Positions 33,259-42,854 of a stretch of 64,000 nt of DNA are shown one piece after another. The position numbers were made by a program, and so were the translations under genes. The notes beneath the pieces were generated by a model that saw only the letters and a list, made by a program, of their open reading frames with translations, ran no database searches and was not told the DNA's origin. The stretch comes from Bacillus sp. NTK034 (GTDB taxonomy: Bacteria > Bacillota > Bacilli > Bacillales > Cytobacillaceae). Each line of letters starts with the position of its first letter. Positions within the stretch are counted from its first letter, which is position 1. Location: contig NZ_JAFKOJ010000004.1 in NCBI RefSeq assembly GCF_017303275.1, forward strand, positions 1 through 64,000, written 5' to 3'.

Positions 33259-34527
33259 ATGGAAATGTATACACAGATAAAAAATATAGAGATTTCAAAA
33301 CATGCAGATGTCATTGTAGCTGGCGGCGGCCCTGCCGGCATTGCGGCTGCTATTGCTTCAGCCAGGCAGGGTGCCAATACCATCCTGCTTGAACGGAATG
33401 GATTTTTAGGAGGAATGGGCTCCGCAGCACTTGTAAATCCATTTATGAGTTTTTCATCAGGCAAAACTCAGCTGGTAAAAGGCATCTTTCAGGAAATGAT
33501 CGATCGCTTGAAGGAAGCGGGAGCATTTGGTGGAGAAGGGCATGCTTGGTCCTTTGATCCTGAAGTCTATAAATATGTCCTAAATGAAATGGCCCTCGAA
33601 AGCGGGGTCCGGCTGCAATTCCATTCGTTTGTGGTCGATGCGGTGACAGAGGGGAACCTGATTACAGGGTTGATCATCGAAAGCAAATCGGGACGCCAGT
33701 TGTTAAAAGCAAAAACGTTCATTGATTGTACAGGAGATGGAGATTTAGCAGCCAGAGCCGGGGCGGAATTTAAAATTGGCCGAGAGTCTGATGGCCAGTG
33801 TCAGCCTGCAAGCATTATGTTTAAAATGGGCGGAGTAACAAACCGTAAAAAAGCTTGTGAGTATGCAGTTGAAGATGAACGGCTTCCTCAGGGCAGGGTA
33901 TTGTTTTTTAAGATGCCCCGTGAAGGAGAAGTCATGATCAATATGACACGGATTGTGAACGTGGATGCCCTGGATGTGGATGATTTAACGAGAGCAGAAG
34001 TTGAAGGCAGAAAGCAAGTCAAAGAGATTGTAGAATATATGCAGGAAAACGTGGAAGGGTTTGAAAATTCTTATTTAGTCACGACAGGACCACAAATTGG
34101 CATTCGTGAATCACGCCGGATTATTGGCGAATATGTTTTAACCGCTGATGATGTACTGGGTTGCCGTAAGTTTGATGATGCTATTGCTTCCTGCTCTTAT
34201 ATGATTGATATTCATAACCCGACAGGAGCGGGGACGGAGAAGGTGATCCTGCCTAAAGGACAATGGTATGATATCCCGTACCGCTGTTTGCTTCCGAAGG
34301 ACTTCGAGAATCTTTTAGTAGCAGGCAGATGTATCTCTTCAACACATGAAGCCCATTCCTCCCTGCGTATTCAGCCGACATGCTATGCGATGGGTCAGGC
34401 AGCGGGGATGGCTGCTGCTATGTCTGTTAAGCAGGGGATCAACCCTAAAGCACTTAATACGGGTGAATTAAGAAGTAATTTATTAAAAGAGAATTGCTTT
34501 ATCCGGGAAAGTATTTCATCAAGCTGA
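33259..34527 (+). CDS. FAD-dependent oxidoreductase (FAD_oxidored family)
   Basis: A 422-residue flavoprotein. The N-terminal dinucleotide-binding fold VIVAGGGPAGIAAAIASARQGANTILLERNGFLGGMG is clear, and the C-terminus has the family's NLLVAGRCISSTHEAHSSLRIQPTCYAMGQAAGMAAA, so it belongs with the PF12831-type proteins. ATG 33259 has AGGAGG 8 bases upstream. It lies 12 bases after the permease gene and before an alpha-glucosidase. A flavin oxidase or dehydrogenase is unusual in such an operon; it might oxidise the imported sugar or a sugar-linked compound. No signal peptide, so cytoplasmic. Confidence 0.88.
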   Translation: MEMYTQIKNIEISKHADVIVAGGGPAGIAAAIASARQGANTILLERNGFLGGMGSAALVNPFMSFSSGKTQLVKGIFQEMIDRLKEAGAFGGEGHAWSFDPEVYKYVLNEMALESGVRLQFHSFVVDAVTEGNLITGLIIESKSGRQLLKAKTFIDCTGDGDLAARAGAEFKIGRESDGQCQPASIMFKMGGVTNRKKACEYAVEDERLPQGRVLFFKMPREGEVMINMTRIVNVDALDVDDLTRAEVEGRKQVKEIVEYMQENVEGFENSYLVTTGPQIGIRESRRIIGEYVLTADDVLGCRKFDDAIASCSYMIDIHNPTGAGTEKVILPKGQWYDIPYRCLLPKDFENLLVAGRCISSTHEAHSSLRIQPTCYAMGQAAGMAAAMSVKQGINPKALNTGELRSNLLKENCFIRESISSS

Positions 34528-34542
34528 CATATTTGTCAGCTT
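34521..34542 (+). other. Intercistronic hairpin
   Basis: AAGCTGACA-TATT-TGTCAGCTT stem spans the stop codon of the oxidoreductase gene. There is no T-run, so it is probably an mRNA processing or stability element. Confidence 0.5.
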
Positions 34543-34564
34543 GTGTGAAAGCGGGGGAAAAGGC

Positions 34565-36199
34565 ATGAAAAAAACATGGTGGAAAGAAGCGGTGGTCTAT
34601 CAGGTCTATTGGAGGAGCTTCTATGACTCCAATGGAGACGGGATTGGCGACCTGGAAGGCTTGCTGTTAAAGTTGCCATATATTAAAGACCTTGGGATTG
34701 ATGTCATCTGGCTGAACCCTATGTATCAATCTCCTGATAAAGATAATGGGTATGATATATCGGATTATTATGGAGTAATGGAAAAAGCGGGTACTATGCA
34801 AACTGTCGAGCGTCTGATCAAGGAGGTTCATAATCTTGGCATGAAGATTATTATGGATCTAGTTGTTAATCACACGTCAGATCAGCATCCATGGTTTCTT
34901 GAGTCCAGGTCCTCAAAAGATAACCCAAAAAGAGACTGGTATATTTGGAAAGATGCCAAAAATGGAAAAGAGCCAAACAATTGGCGTTCTTACTTTGCGC
35001 CCTCACCCTGGGGCTGGGATGAGAAAACAGGCCAATATTACTTTCATTCTTTTGCCGCTGAGCAGCCCGATCTGAACTGGGAAAACCGGGAAGTACGCGA
35101 AGAAATTTACCGAATCATGCGTTTTTGGCTTGATAAAGGAATAAACGGCTTCCGTATGGATGTTATTAATCTATTGGCGAAACAGCAAGGATATCAAGAT
35201 GCGTTAAATACTTATGACCTTTCCTACTTAGGAAATAACCCGGGAATTCATGAATACCTGCAGGAAATGCACCATGAAGTCCTTAGACATTACGACATCA
35301 TGACTGTGGGGGAAATTCCATTTGTCACACCGGAAGATGGCTTATTATATGTAGGAGAGGATAGAAATGAGCTCCACACATTATTCCATTTTCAGGTAGC
35401 TGATGATATGCCGGCCTGGGATATGCTGCGCTACAAAGAAATACAGAAGCGGTGGTATGAGGGATTAAAAGGAAAAGGCTGGAACTCGCAGTTTTTAAAT
35501 AATCATGACCATACCCGTCAGGTGACCAGATATGGCAATGATGGTGAATATCGTGTGCAGTCGGCTAAATTACTTGGAACGCTGGTTCATACAATGCCTG
35601 GAACTCCTTACATTTTTCAAGGGGAAGAAATTGGGATGACTGGCGTATGTTTCGAAGATATCTCGGACTATCAGGATATTGCCATGAAAAATAAATATAA
35701 TGAGCTAGTTGGACGGGGAGAGAATCCTGATAAGGTACTTAAAGAGCTGCAGCCTTTAAGCAGAGATAACTCACGGACCCCTATACAATGGAATGATAGC
35801 GAAAACGCCGGTTTCACACGAGGCGTACCTTGGATAAAAATTAACCCGAATTACAAAGAAATCAATGTGAAAAAAGAGCTGGAAACCCCTGACTCTGTAT
35901 TTCACTACTATAAAAAGCTAATTGCATTAAGAAAAGAAAATAAAGTCATGGTTTACGGTGATTATGCAGATTTATCAGATGGGCATGAAGAATTGTACAT
36001 CTATTCAAGATCATTAGGGGAAGTTACATGGCTGATTGTCCTTAATCACAGTGAAAACACAAATGAGGTCAATTTGCCGGAGTACACCGATGGAAAAAAT
36101 AAAGAACTTTTACTTGCCAACTATGCTGAAATTCCGAAAGGTGAATCTGCAGAAAAGATTGTTTTGCGGCCTTATGAAGCAAGGATTTATAAAATTTAA
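34565..36199 (+). CDS. Oligo-1,6-glucosidase / alpha-glucosidase (GH13)
   Basis: A 544-residue intracellular glycoside hydrolase of family 13. The catalytic residues are Asp199 (GFRMDVINLL), Glu250 (MTVGEIPF) and Asp315 (NNHDHTR), matching the numbering of the Bacillus oligo-1,6-glucosidase. QPDLN (168-172) and Val200 after the nucleophile are features of the alpha-1,6-specific subfamily, so isomaltose, isomaltooligosaccharides or similar sugars are likely substrates. ATG 34565 follows GGGGGAAAAGG. It is the last gene of the LacI-controlled operon and would hydrolyse the imported oligosaccharide. Confidence 0.93.
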   Translation: MKKTWWKEAVVYQVYWRSFYDSNGDGIGDLEGLLLKLPYIKDLGIDVIWLNPMYQSPDKDNGYDISDYYGVMEKAGTMQTVERLIKEVHNLGMKIIMDLVVNHTSDQHPWFLESRSSKDNPKRDWYIWKDAKNGKEPNNWRSYFAPSPWGWDEKTGQYYFHSFAAEQPDLNWENREVREEIYRIMRFWLDKGINGFRMDVINLLAKQQGYQDALNTYDLSYLGNNPGIHEYLQEMHHEVLRHYDIMTVGEIPFVTPEDGLLYVGEDRNELHTLFHFQVADDMPAWDMLRYKEIQKRWYEGLKGKGWNSQFLNNHDHTRQVTRYGNDGEYRVQSAKLLGTLVHTMPGTPYIFQGEEIGMTGVCFEDISDYQDIAMKNKYNELVGRGENPDKVLKELQPLSRDNSRTPIQWNDSENAGFTRGVPWIKINPNYKEINVKKELETPDSVFHYYKKLIALRKENKVMVYGDYADLSDGHEELYIYSRSLGEVTWLIVLNHSENTNEVNLPEYTDGKNKELLLANYAEIPKGESAEKIVLRPYEARIYKI

Positions 36200-36229
36200 T
36201 TAGCGAAGTCATATTTCGCTTCCATACAA

Positions 36230-36262
36230 AAGGAGATGCCCCAGAGCATCTCCTTACATATT
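36230..36262. terminator. Terminator between convergent genes
   Basis: AAGGAGATGC / GCATCTCCTT stem with a 6-base loop, then ATATTTTTT. A weaker AGCGAA / TTTCGCT hairpin precedes it (36202-36219). It can serve both the glucosidase and the SGNH gene. Confidence 0.85.
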
Positions 36263-36264
36263 TT

Positions 36265-37338
36265 TTACGGATTAACTAATTTTAGCTTCTCTTTCGATGG
36301 CGTCTTATACTTCACATAGCCATCTATTTTCGTTACATAATACCCTCCTCCGACACTGTACTGCCCGCCAAATCCTCCATCATATCCATAGACACGGTAG
36401 ATTTCGCCTGCTTTCAGTACTCTAACCGCTTTCAGCTTTCCGTCGGCTCGAGTCCATAGATTAATCGGTTTTTCAACCGCCAGTTTCCCAATCTGGCCTT
36501 TTTTCAGGACCATTCCTTCCCAATGGACAACAGGAATTTCTTTATCTTCTTCCTTCGGTTCCTCAGGAGCAGGCTGTTCTGGCATTTCCGGCTTCATAAT
36601 AGTCCAAAACAAATCAGCCACAGCTTTATAGCCTTCTTCACTCAAGTGAACATCCTGCGGATTCGGCAGATACCCAATATTAGCAGCAATGGTTTGAGCA
36701 GTGGAGATATAAGTGGCACCAGATGCTTCAGCAATTCTCTCGATGATTGTGTTCAGAACCGCCAGTGACTGATTAAGCATTGGCTGATATTGAGCCGGGA
36801 GATGAGGCAATGGATTGTAATAGCCCATTATGTAGATCTGTGCTGTTGGGTTAATGGCTTTGATCGCCAAAATGGTATCCGTTAAATTCTGCTGGACACC
36901 CGCCATTGCTTTTTGCATTTCTGCTTCGTCAAACGTAACCGCTCCTGTTGTTCGGTCAACCTTAAGCTGGCGAAGAAGATCATTTGCACCGGCGTTTAAG
37001 GTAATATGAGTTGCTTTGCTTAGCTCGGTCTGAATACCGGCGTTATTGCCAATCGTGACATTATTCCGGATATCGTCGAGAACCTGTTTGGAAGTATAGC
37101 CAGACTCTGCATAGCTTTTGACAAATCCCTTCAATACACCAGCTTCTTTAAATTTGGCTGCGATAAAATCGGGATAGCCCTTCCCATTAGCTCCGAACGG
37201 TGTCCGGCCGGCTGCTAGAGAGTCACCCAGCGCTACATAATAAACATTTTTATTGCTTTCCCAGAAAGCTGAAGCAGGACTGACTACCCCTAAAATAAGC
37301 ACGGAAACAATAAACATTTTCGTTAATAGCTTTATCAA
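36265..37338 (-). CDS. Secreted SGNH/GDSL hydrolase with C-terminal GQIG/TPS domain (copy I)
   Basis: A 357-residue exported esterase or lipase. The signal peptide ends near ASAF (about 24). The SGNH domain (about 30-255) has Ser40 in ALGDSLAAG, the Gly and Asn blocks (SYAESGYTS, LNAGANDLL) and Asp229/His231 in PQDVHLSEEGY. A Pro/Glu-rich linker follows. The last 85 residues are the shared domain, here at the C-terminus: VVHWEGMVLKKGQIGKLAVEK, YRVYGYDGGFGGQYSVGGGYYV, VKYKTPSKEKLKLV. So the domain is mobile in position, as wall-binding modules often are. TTG start, with a strong GGAGGATA Shine-Dalgarno. It lies away from the main island, separated by the sugar operon. Confidence 0.88.
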   Translation of the reverse strand: MIKLLTKMFIVSVLILGVVSPASAFWESNKNVYYVALGDSLAAGRTPFGANGKGYPDFIAAKFKEAGVLKGFVKSYAESGYTSKQVLDDIRNNVTIGNNAGIQTELSKATHITLNAGANDLLRQLKVDRTTGAVTFDEAEMQKAMAGVQQNLTDTILAIKAINPTAQIYIMGYYNPLPHLPAQYQPMLNQSLAVLNTIIERIAEASGATYISTAQTIAANIGYLPNPQDVHLSEEGYKAVADLFWTIMKPEMPEQPAPEEPKEEDKEIPVVHWEGMVLKKGQIGKLAVEKPINLWTRADGKLKAVRVLKAGEIYRVYGYDGGFGGQYSVGGGYYVTKIDGYVKYKTPSKEKLKLVNP

Positions 37339-37418
37339 TTAATATCCTCCTTTTTAAAAAATGGAATATATAACTATGTTACTAGACTTTTAGGACTATA
37401 ACTATAGATTCCGTATCT

Positions 37419-37440
37419 GAAATTCCGACAAATTCCGAAG
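37419..37440. repeat. Short direct repeat AAATTCCGA upstream of the surface-protein gene
   Basis: AAATTCCGAC and AAATTCCGAAG occur in tandem in the divergent region between the SGNH and surface-protein genes. It could be a regulator site; no evidence beyond the repetition. Confidence 0.3.
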
Positions 37441-37492
37441 AAATTAGTCGTAAAAAACCGAGTAAAACCATCTAAATAAATACATTTATGTC

Positions 37493-37521
37493 TTGAGTGG
37501 AAAATGTAGGAAATGTATAAT
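37493..37521 (+). promoter_or_regulatory. Promoter of the large surface-protein gene
   Basis: -35 TTGAGT (37493-37498) and -10 TATAAT (37516-37521) with a 17-base spacer and an upstream TG. The untranslated leader would be about 75 bases, usual for abundant S-layer-type transcripts. Confidence 0.75.
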
Positions 37522-37602
37522 AATATGGGTACTATTACCTAATATTCCTTTATGTGGTTTTTTAAGGTGATATTAAATTCCTAAGAATTTAAGGAGGAAA
37601 AG

Positions 37603-40600
37603 ATGGGGAAGAGAAAAAGCAAAGGGTTAAAGGTATGGGGAATTACATCTGCTGCGGCAGTGGCTGGGTTGGCAGCAGGAAATCCGGTGCAGGCGGAAGC
37701 CGGAATAACAGCTAATCAGCATGTAGAGAAGGCTGAGAAATTAGCAGGTGCATTAAAGTGGGAAGTGTCATACGAACATCGAAAGGCAGCTAATCCCAAA
37801 CATGCGGCAGATTACCCGGATATGAAATTATTCAACGAGACAAAAGCTGCTTTAAGAGAGGCAGAAAAAGCCGTTAAAGAAGTAAAAGGCAAAGATAAGG
37901 AACTCTTGGAAGCAAGGCTGAACCAGCATGTCAGAGTGTACTTTGACCGGGCAGTAAAATATATTGATGCTGTATCTGCAGGGAAGAAAATTACAGCTAA
38001 AGCAGAAGCTTTAGAACATTATCTGGTTAATCATCAGGTCGATGATGCAGCTGAAAAAGCATACCATGATCTGTCACTTGAAATAAAGAGAAGGTCCCCG
38101 TTCATTTATAAAGCTTACGGAAAAACCACTCGTGATTCATTACTCGATACATATCAGCAGAAAGCCTATGACATTAAAGAAAGTGCGTTATATCCTACAT
38201 CCCTTAAAATGGAGATGGACAGGCTTGATTCTGCGTTAAAAAATAAAGATGTGGATCAAGTAATCTATCGTACTGGCAGAATTGACAAGCTGTTTAAAGA
38301 TGGAACGAAACTGGATTTACTCGATAAAGAGTCAAAGTTGTATACTAAATTAAAAACAAATTATGAATCCTATCAGAAGCAGATCCAAGCATTTGTTTCT
38401 ATTATTGAATCCCATTCCACAAATGCTGATCAGCCGACAACGGCAGGCGGAGATTCAAAAGAATTGAAAACATACAAAGAATCAATCGTGTTAGTTGCAG
38501 GCAAGGGGCAATATATCAAACTGGCCAATGCTGTAGTGAATGGAAATATTATTATTAAAGGGAACGAAACTGGCGCAGGTACGGTTTATCTGGAAAATGT
38601 AGAAGTAAACAAAGGCGGATCCATCATAGTCGATGATGTAGCGGAACATAGTTTATATCAAAATGGTGTCACTGCTGAAAAATTAGTGATTAATGATGCA
38701 AATGGCGCCAATATTGTTGGGGATAAAGGGACAAAGATTGAATTCGTTACAGTTTCGGAAGCAGCAGGTGTCTCAGGCAATATTCATATCGAGTCAAAAA
38801 ATAAAGATGCATTTGCAAACATATCCATCGAAGCTGCAGGGACTAAAGGATCAGAGGGAGTTTCCCTGAAAGGTGATTTCTCAGAAACTCTTGTATCTGT
38901 GAGTGGGAAAGACGCTAAACTTAATGTTAATAAAGACACGAAAATAAAATCAGTAGATGTTAAATCATCTATGAAGCTGTCAGCTGAAGCGGGAGCCCAG
39001 GTGCAGTCTATTAATCTCGCTGCAGAAGAAAAAGGGCAAACCATTGAGCTTGGCGGTGATTTGAAAAATACTGTTGTAAACATCATGAATGCCAATGCGG
39101 AAATTACCGTTAAAGAAGACACACATATTAAAGAAGTGAAAAAAGACAGCAGTGTAACTGGAAATGTGGCCATTACGAATAATGGCAAGGTGGAAAAAGC
39201 AACAGGAGTGGAACTGACCAATAATCCGCCAGTGCAGACTCAGCCGCCGGAAGTACCGGGCACACCATCCAATCCGCCTCCTTCCAATGGCGGAGGAAAT
39301 GACACTGAAGAACCTGTGCCAGCTGTCATTGAGTCAATTTCAACTATCACCAAAACGGTGACAATTAACGAACAATACTCATTGCCGAGTGAAGTAACAG
39401 CAAAGTTAAGCGATGGCTCAACAAGCTCTGTTGCCGTTACATGGGAACGGACCAGTTTGGACACATCAGCTGCAGGTGAGCATGAGTTCTTTGGAACAGT
39501 TGAGGGGTATGATAAGCAGGTTGTACTTGTAGTAAAAGTGCTGCCAGCCGGATTAATACTCAAAGATAATGGGCAAACAGCCGCAGTTTCCACAAGTGCT
39601 GCATTCTCCTACGCTGCTGAACAGCCGGGAATTACAAAAATAGAAATAGTGGATGGATTCAATGCAGCTAATATCGGGAAAGTCCGCCAGGAAATCGTGA
39701 TTCCGGAAAATATTCAGGATGAAACCATAGATTTCAATGGTATGAATTTGCCAAAGGTATCAGTTTATGGAGACAAAATTCTAATAAAGAATGCAACCAT
39801 TCATACACTGAATATAGCAGAAACTGTTTACGATTTGACATTGCAGGATGTAAAAGACGGAGAGAACTCCACCCATAACTTTGATGGGGGCGGCGAAAAT
39901 TCCATTGTTCTCACCGGGAATACTACCTTTAAAGGAAGTATTAAGATCACATCAGGCGAAGCCATTCAGGTTCGTGCGGAGGGTACAGAATCAAAAATTG
40001 ACGGAACAATTTGGATTGAGTCTGGTGCTGCGACCAAAATTGCTGCTCCGGTATCGAATGTAGTTATCAATACAGAGAATGATAAGGTTATTATTAATAG
40101 CCATATAGATCAGCTTATTCTTAGAAGCAATGCCAATATTGAATTAGGTGAAGGTGCAAGCATTACAAATGCGAAACTGCGTGTTGGAGTGACTCCGCCT
40201 GCAAATATATCAAATTATGATGTCATTTTGGATACTTTTGAGCTGGAAAGATATATATTAAATGCTGAAAATCTTATTGAAAACACAACACTAGGAGAAA
40301 AAGAAGGGAATGTTTCTGCGGACGCAGCTTTCGCTCTGCAAACTGCACTAGATAGTGCTGTAATGGTAAAAGCAGAAGATAGAGAGGTTGATGTGGAGAA
40401 CCAGCGTCTCATTGATGAAGAGTCCGCTAAACTTAAGGAAGCAATTTCCCAATTCAGAAAATCTGTCATCACTCTGGATCTAACAGACTTGCACTATGAA
40501 TGGCAGAGAGCCCAGCGTCTTGCTAATAGAGTTGAAACAGGTACAGAGCCGGGACAGTACCCGCAAGAAGAGTATGACAAATTGGAGGCTCTAATAGCGG

Positions 40601-42264
40601 GAGCAAAGGCAATGTATGAAGGATTCGGACATTCGCAGCAGGAAGTAGATGCAAAAGTATCCGAAATCCAAAACTTTATAGAGGATTTCCTGAAAACCAG
40701 AATTGAAGATGGGAATGATGAGGATCCAAGCATGGGAACAGGTATATCCTTTGTCATTCAGGGCGAACAGTTTACTCCTGACTGGGTTGATGTTGAGGTA
40801 ACCCCTATAACTGAAAATGGCGGATCTCATATGGAAACTCGTCCGACAATTAATACTGAACAAGTTGAATCCGGATTAAAAATCAATGTGACAGAACTTG
40901 ATGAAACGGTTGCTGAGACCTTCTACATTGTAATCCAAACGAATAATTATTTATTTATTGAAGAAGTAACTCGTACTGAGTTAAGGGAAGGGCTTACGAA
41001 ACAAATTGCGCCAACCGGCAATCATGTTCCATTAAAGGTGAATATACCAAACGTTGATGCGAGCCATGAGGATTCTTTAAGCATGAATCTAACAAAGGAA
41101 AGTGAAAAAGGCATACTTACTGTACGGGTTAGCCCAGGTACTTATATCCCCTATGGAACCTATAACATTCACTTTAATGGTGAACGGGATAATGAATCAT
41201 ATAGCTTATTTAAGGATGGTTTTACAGTTTCTGAAACAAATCATACAATCCAATTTACAGAGAATGATATGGCAAAAATCATTTTTGAAATGGAAACAGC
41301 CAATCCTCTCAATTACCGATTAGAACATGCAGGACCGCTTTACTCTTTGGGAAATAAATATAATACAATTCTTCATCCAAAATTTGAAAACAATGTGAAC
41401 ACCCTTTATCTGACTAAAGAGAAATATCAAAGCATAAATCCCGTATATTCTCTTGAAAAGAATCAGCAAGCTTGGGAAATTACATTCAGAACAGGCGAAA
41501 TGAGTGTTACAGAAGATACAACGATAAAAGTAGATGATAATATTAGCATTAAAGCTGATTGGCATCCTCATATTACTAACCATGTTTTAGATGTGAATAC
41601 CGAATTAATGAATTACTTTAACAACTCTATAGTAAACTCTCAGGGGCAGCGTATTGAAAATTTCACTAAATTGATACCAGAGAATGAAGGTTATATACGC
41701 AGAGATCCCGTAAAGGGAAAAGTTACATTAAGAGTAAGCGGAAAATTTTTTACAAAGGAAATAAACCGTCTTGACTTTAACATGGTTAAGTTATCAGACT
41801 TAATCGGTGGAGAAGAAGTATCCGGCCAGGCAGAGTTAGAATTTTCCGTGGTAGATTCCCCAATTCCAATCGAATCATGGAAACAAACCTTCACAATTGG
41901 CAATTTAGAAGATAACGGATCGGTTACTCCTTCTGAACCCACAGATGCAGAAAAGGTTGCTGAAGCAAAAGAGATTATTCAGAATCTCGAACTTGGATGG
42001 AATACTGATATTAACACCACCATTGCAGCAATAAATACTTCAATAGAAGGCTTAAATTTAAATGAAGATGTAACCGCTATAGCTTCAGAAGGAACAGAAG
42101 ATCAAACTGGGAGAGTGGTTATAACTATCTCAAGCGGTGAAATCACGGATGAGTCAATAGTCTTGGAAGCGCCGCAAGAATCACAAACAATAGATGGAGT
42201 ATCTGCTATCCTTAACTTAGGAGAAACATTTACTGTTAAAGATGGGATTGTAACATTGAGCTAA
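37603..42264 (+). CDS. Large exported surface protein with SbsC-like wall-binding N-terminus
   Basis: A 1553-residue protein. After a signal peptide (GLAAGNPVQAEA, about residue 33) the first 240 mature residues are helical. They resemble the secondary-cell-wall-polymer-binding region of the SbsC S-layer protein (FIYKAYGKTTRDSLLDTYQQKAYDIKESALYPTSLKMEMDRLDSAL). Next come a beta-solenoid-like segment of short strands (about 290-530), a Pro-rich linker, a Big_4-type Ig domain (about 585-645), a second solenoid-like segment, a FIVAR-like helical region (about 880-980) and beta-rich domains to the end. No LPXTG or SLH motif, so anchoring probably depends on the N-terminus. AAGGAGG lies 7 bases before ATG. 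Probably an S-layer or adhesin-like protein. Confidence 0.8.
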   Translation: MGKRKSKGLKVWGITSAAAVAGLAAGNPVQAEAGITANQHVEKAEKLAGALKWEVSYEHRKAANPKHAADYPDMKLFNETKAALREAEKAVKEVKGKDKELLEARLNQHVRVYFDRAVKYIDAVSAGKKITAKAEALEHYLVNHQVDDAAEKAYHDLSLEIKRRSPFIYKAYGKTTRDSLLDTYQQKAYDIKESALYPTSLKMEMDRLDSALKNKDVDQVIYRTGRIDKLFKDGTKLDLLDKESKLYTKLKTNYESYQKQIQAFVSIIESHSTNADQPTTAGGDSKELKTYKESIVLVAGKGQYIKLANAVVNGNIIIKGNETGAGTVYLENVEVNKGGSIIVDDVAEHSLYQNGVTAEKLVINDANGANIVGDKGTKIEFVTVSEAAGVSGNIHIESKNKDAFANISIEAAGTKGSEGVSLKGDFSETLVSVSGKDAKLNVNKDTKIKSVDVKSSMKLSAEAGAQVQSINLAAEEKGQTIELGGDLKNTVVNIMNANAEITVKEDTHIKEVKKDSSVTGNVAITNNGKVEKATGVELTNNPPVQTQPPEVPGTPSNPPPSNGGGNDTEEPVPAVIESISTITKTVTINEQYSLPSEVTAKLSDGSTSSVAVTWERTSLDTSAAGEHEFFGTVEGYDKQVVLVVKVLPAGLILKDNGQTAAVSTSAAFSYAAEQPGITKIEIVDGFNAANIGKVRQEIVIPENIQDETIDFNGMNLPKVSVYGDKILIKNATIHTLNIAETVYDLTLQDVKDGENSTHNFDGGGENSIVLTGNTTFKGSIKITSGEAIQVRAEGTESKIDGTIWIESGAATKIAAPVSNVVINTENDKVIINSHIDQLILRSNANIELGEGASITNAKLRVGVTPPANISNYDVILDTFELERYILNAENLIENTTLGEKEGNVSADAAFALQTALDSAVMVKAEDREVDVENQRLIDEESAKLKEAISQFRKSVITLDLTDLHYEWQRAQRLANRVETGTEPGQYPQEEYDKLEALIAGAKAMYEGFGHSQQEVDAKVSEIQNFIEDFLKTRIEDGNDEDPSMGTGISFVIQGEQFTPDWVDVEVTPITENGGSHMETRPTINTEQVESGLKINVTELDETVAETFYIVIQTNNYLFIEEVTRTELREGLTKQIAPTGNHVPLKVNIPNVDASHEDSLSMNLTKESEKGILTVRVSPGTYIPYGTYNIHFNGERDNESYSLFKDGFTVSETNHTIQFTENDMAKIIFEMETANPLNYRLEHAGPLYSLGNKYNTILHPKFENNVNTLYLTKEKYQSINPVYSLEKNQQAWEITFRTGEMSVTEDTTIKVDDNISIKADWHPHITNHVLDVNTELMNYFNNSIVNSQGQRIENFTKLIPENEGYIRRDPVKGKVTLRVSGKFFTKEINRLDFNMVKLSDLIGGEEVSGQAELEFSVVDSPIPIESWKQTFTIGNLEDNGSVTPSEPTDAEKVAEAKEIIQNLELGWNTDINTTIAAINTSIEGLNLNEDVTAIASEGTEDQTGRVVITISSGEITDESIVLEAPQESQTIDGVSAILNLGETFTVKDGIVTLS

Positions 42265-42281
42265 ATAGGAAAGGCATTTAC

Positions 42282-42312
42282 AAAACCCCCAGCCATTGCG
42301 GCTGGGGGTTTT
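42282..42312 (+). terminator. Strong intrinsic terminator
   Basis: AAAACCCCCAGCC-ATTGC-GGCTGGGGGTTTT, directly after the surface-protein gene. Confidence 0.95.
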
Positions 42313-42335
42313 ACTATAAAGAGCATTATCACTTC

Positions 42336-42351
42336 AATCAAACGTTTGATT
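42336..42351. repeat. AATCAAACGTTTGATT palindrome, copy 1
   Basis: Perfect 16-base palindrome shortly after the surface-protein terminator. Other copies lie at 43090, 49660 and 58949. Confidence 0.8.
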
Positions 42352-42477
42352 AAATTCTGTTCCTTAAAAATTTTTTTACTTCCCATGCTGACGCGGAATC
42401 CTTTCTGCTAGGTCAAAAAAGCTTTCCGGAAAGGTTAATACTTGATTAGCTGTCCTTCTCCAGGCTTGTAAAGGAAA

Positions 42478-42802
42478 ATGTGTCTATCCACCCCTGCTTT
42501 AAAATCAACCTACCCTACAATACTAAATGATCCTTATTTAACTTCTGTTAATTATTTATTTATATCTGAAATAGGGTATACAGATTATGGGGAAAATGGA
42601 ATTAGTTTTATCAAGTTCGGAGATAAAGACATTGTTCCTGCTTTTTTATCAATACTTATTATATGTTAAAGGATCAAGAACCATGTTTAACCTTGGGTTT
42701 AAAGATTATAAAATTCACCTGATTTCTTTTAAAGATATTTTTGATGAACTTGTAGCTGATGAAAATTATTGTTTGAAGTTGTGTGAATTGCTAGCAAATT
42801 AA
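42478..42802 (+). pseudogene. Possible frameshifted small gene remnant
   Basis: Two overlapping frames each look protein-like. The upstream one includes DPYLTSVNYLFISEIGYTDYGENGISF and runs to about 42669. The downstream one ends with NLGFKDYKIHLISFKDIFDELVADENYCLKLCELLAN. One frameshift near 42640 would join them into roughly 90-105 residues. No start with a good ribosome binding site is evident. A terminator follows at 42855. I do not recognise the product; it may be chance. Confidence 0.3.
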
Positions 42803-42854
42803 ATTCTGCGGGACTCTAGATATCGTGAAGAGTAAAATTATGAAAAAGAATAAA

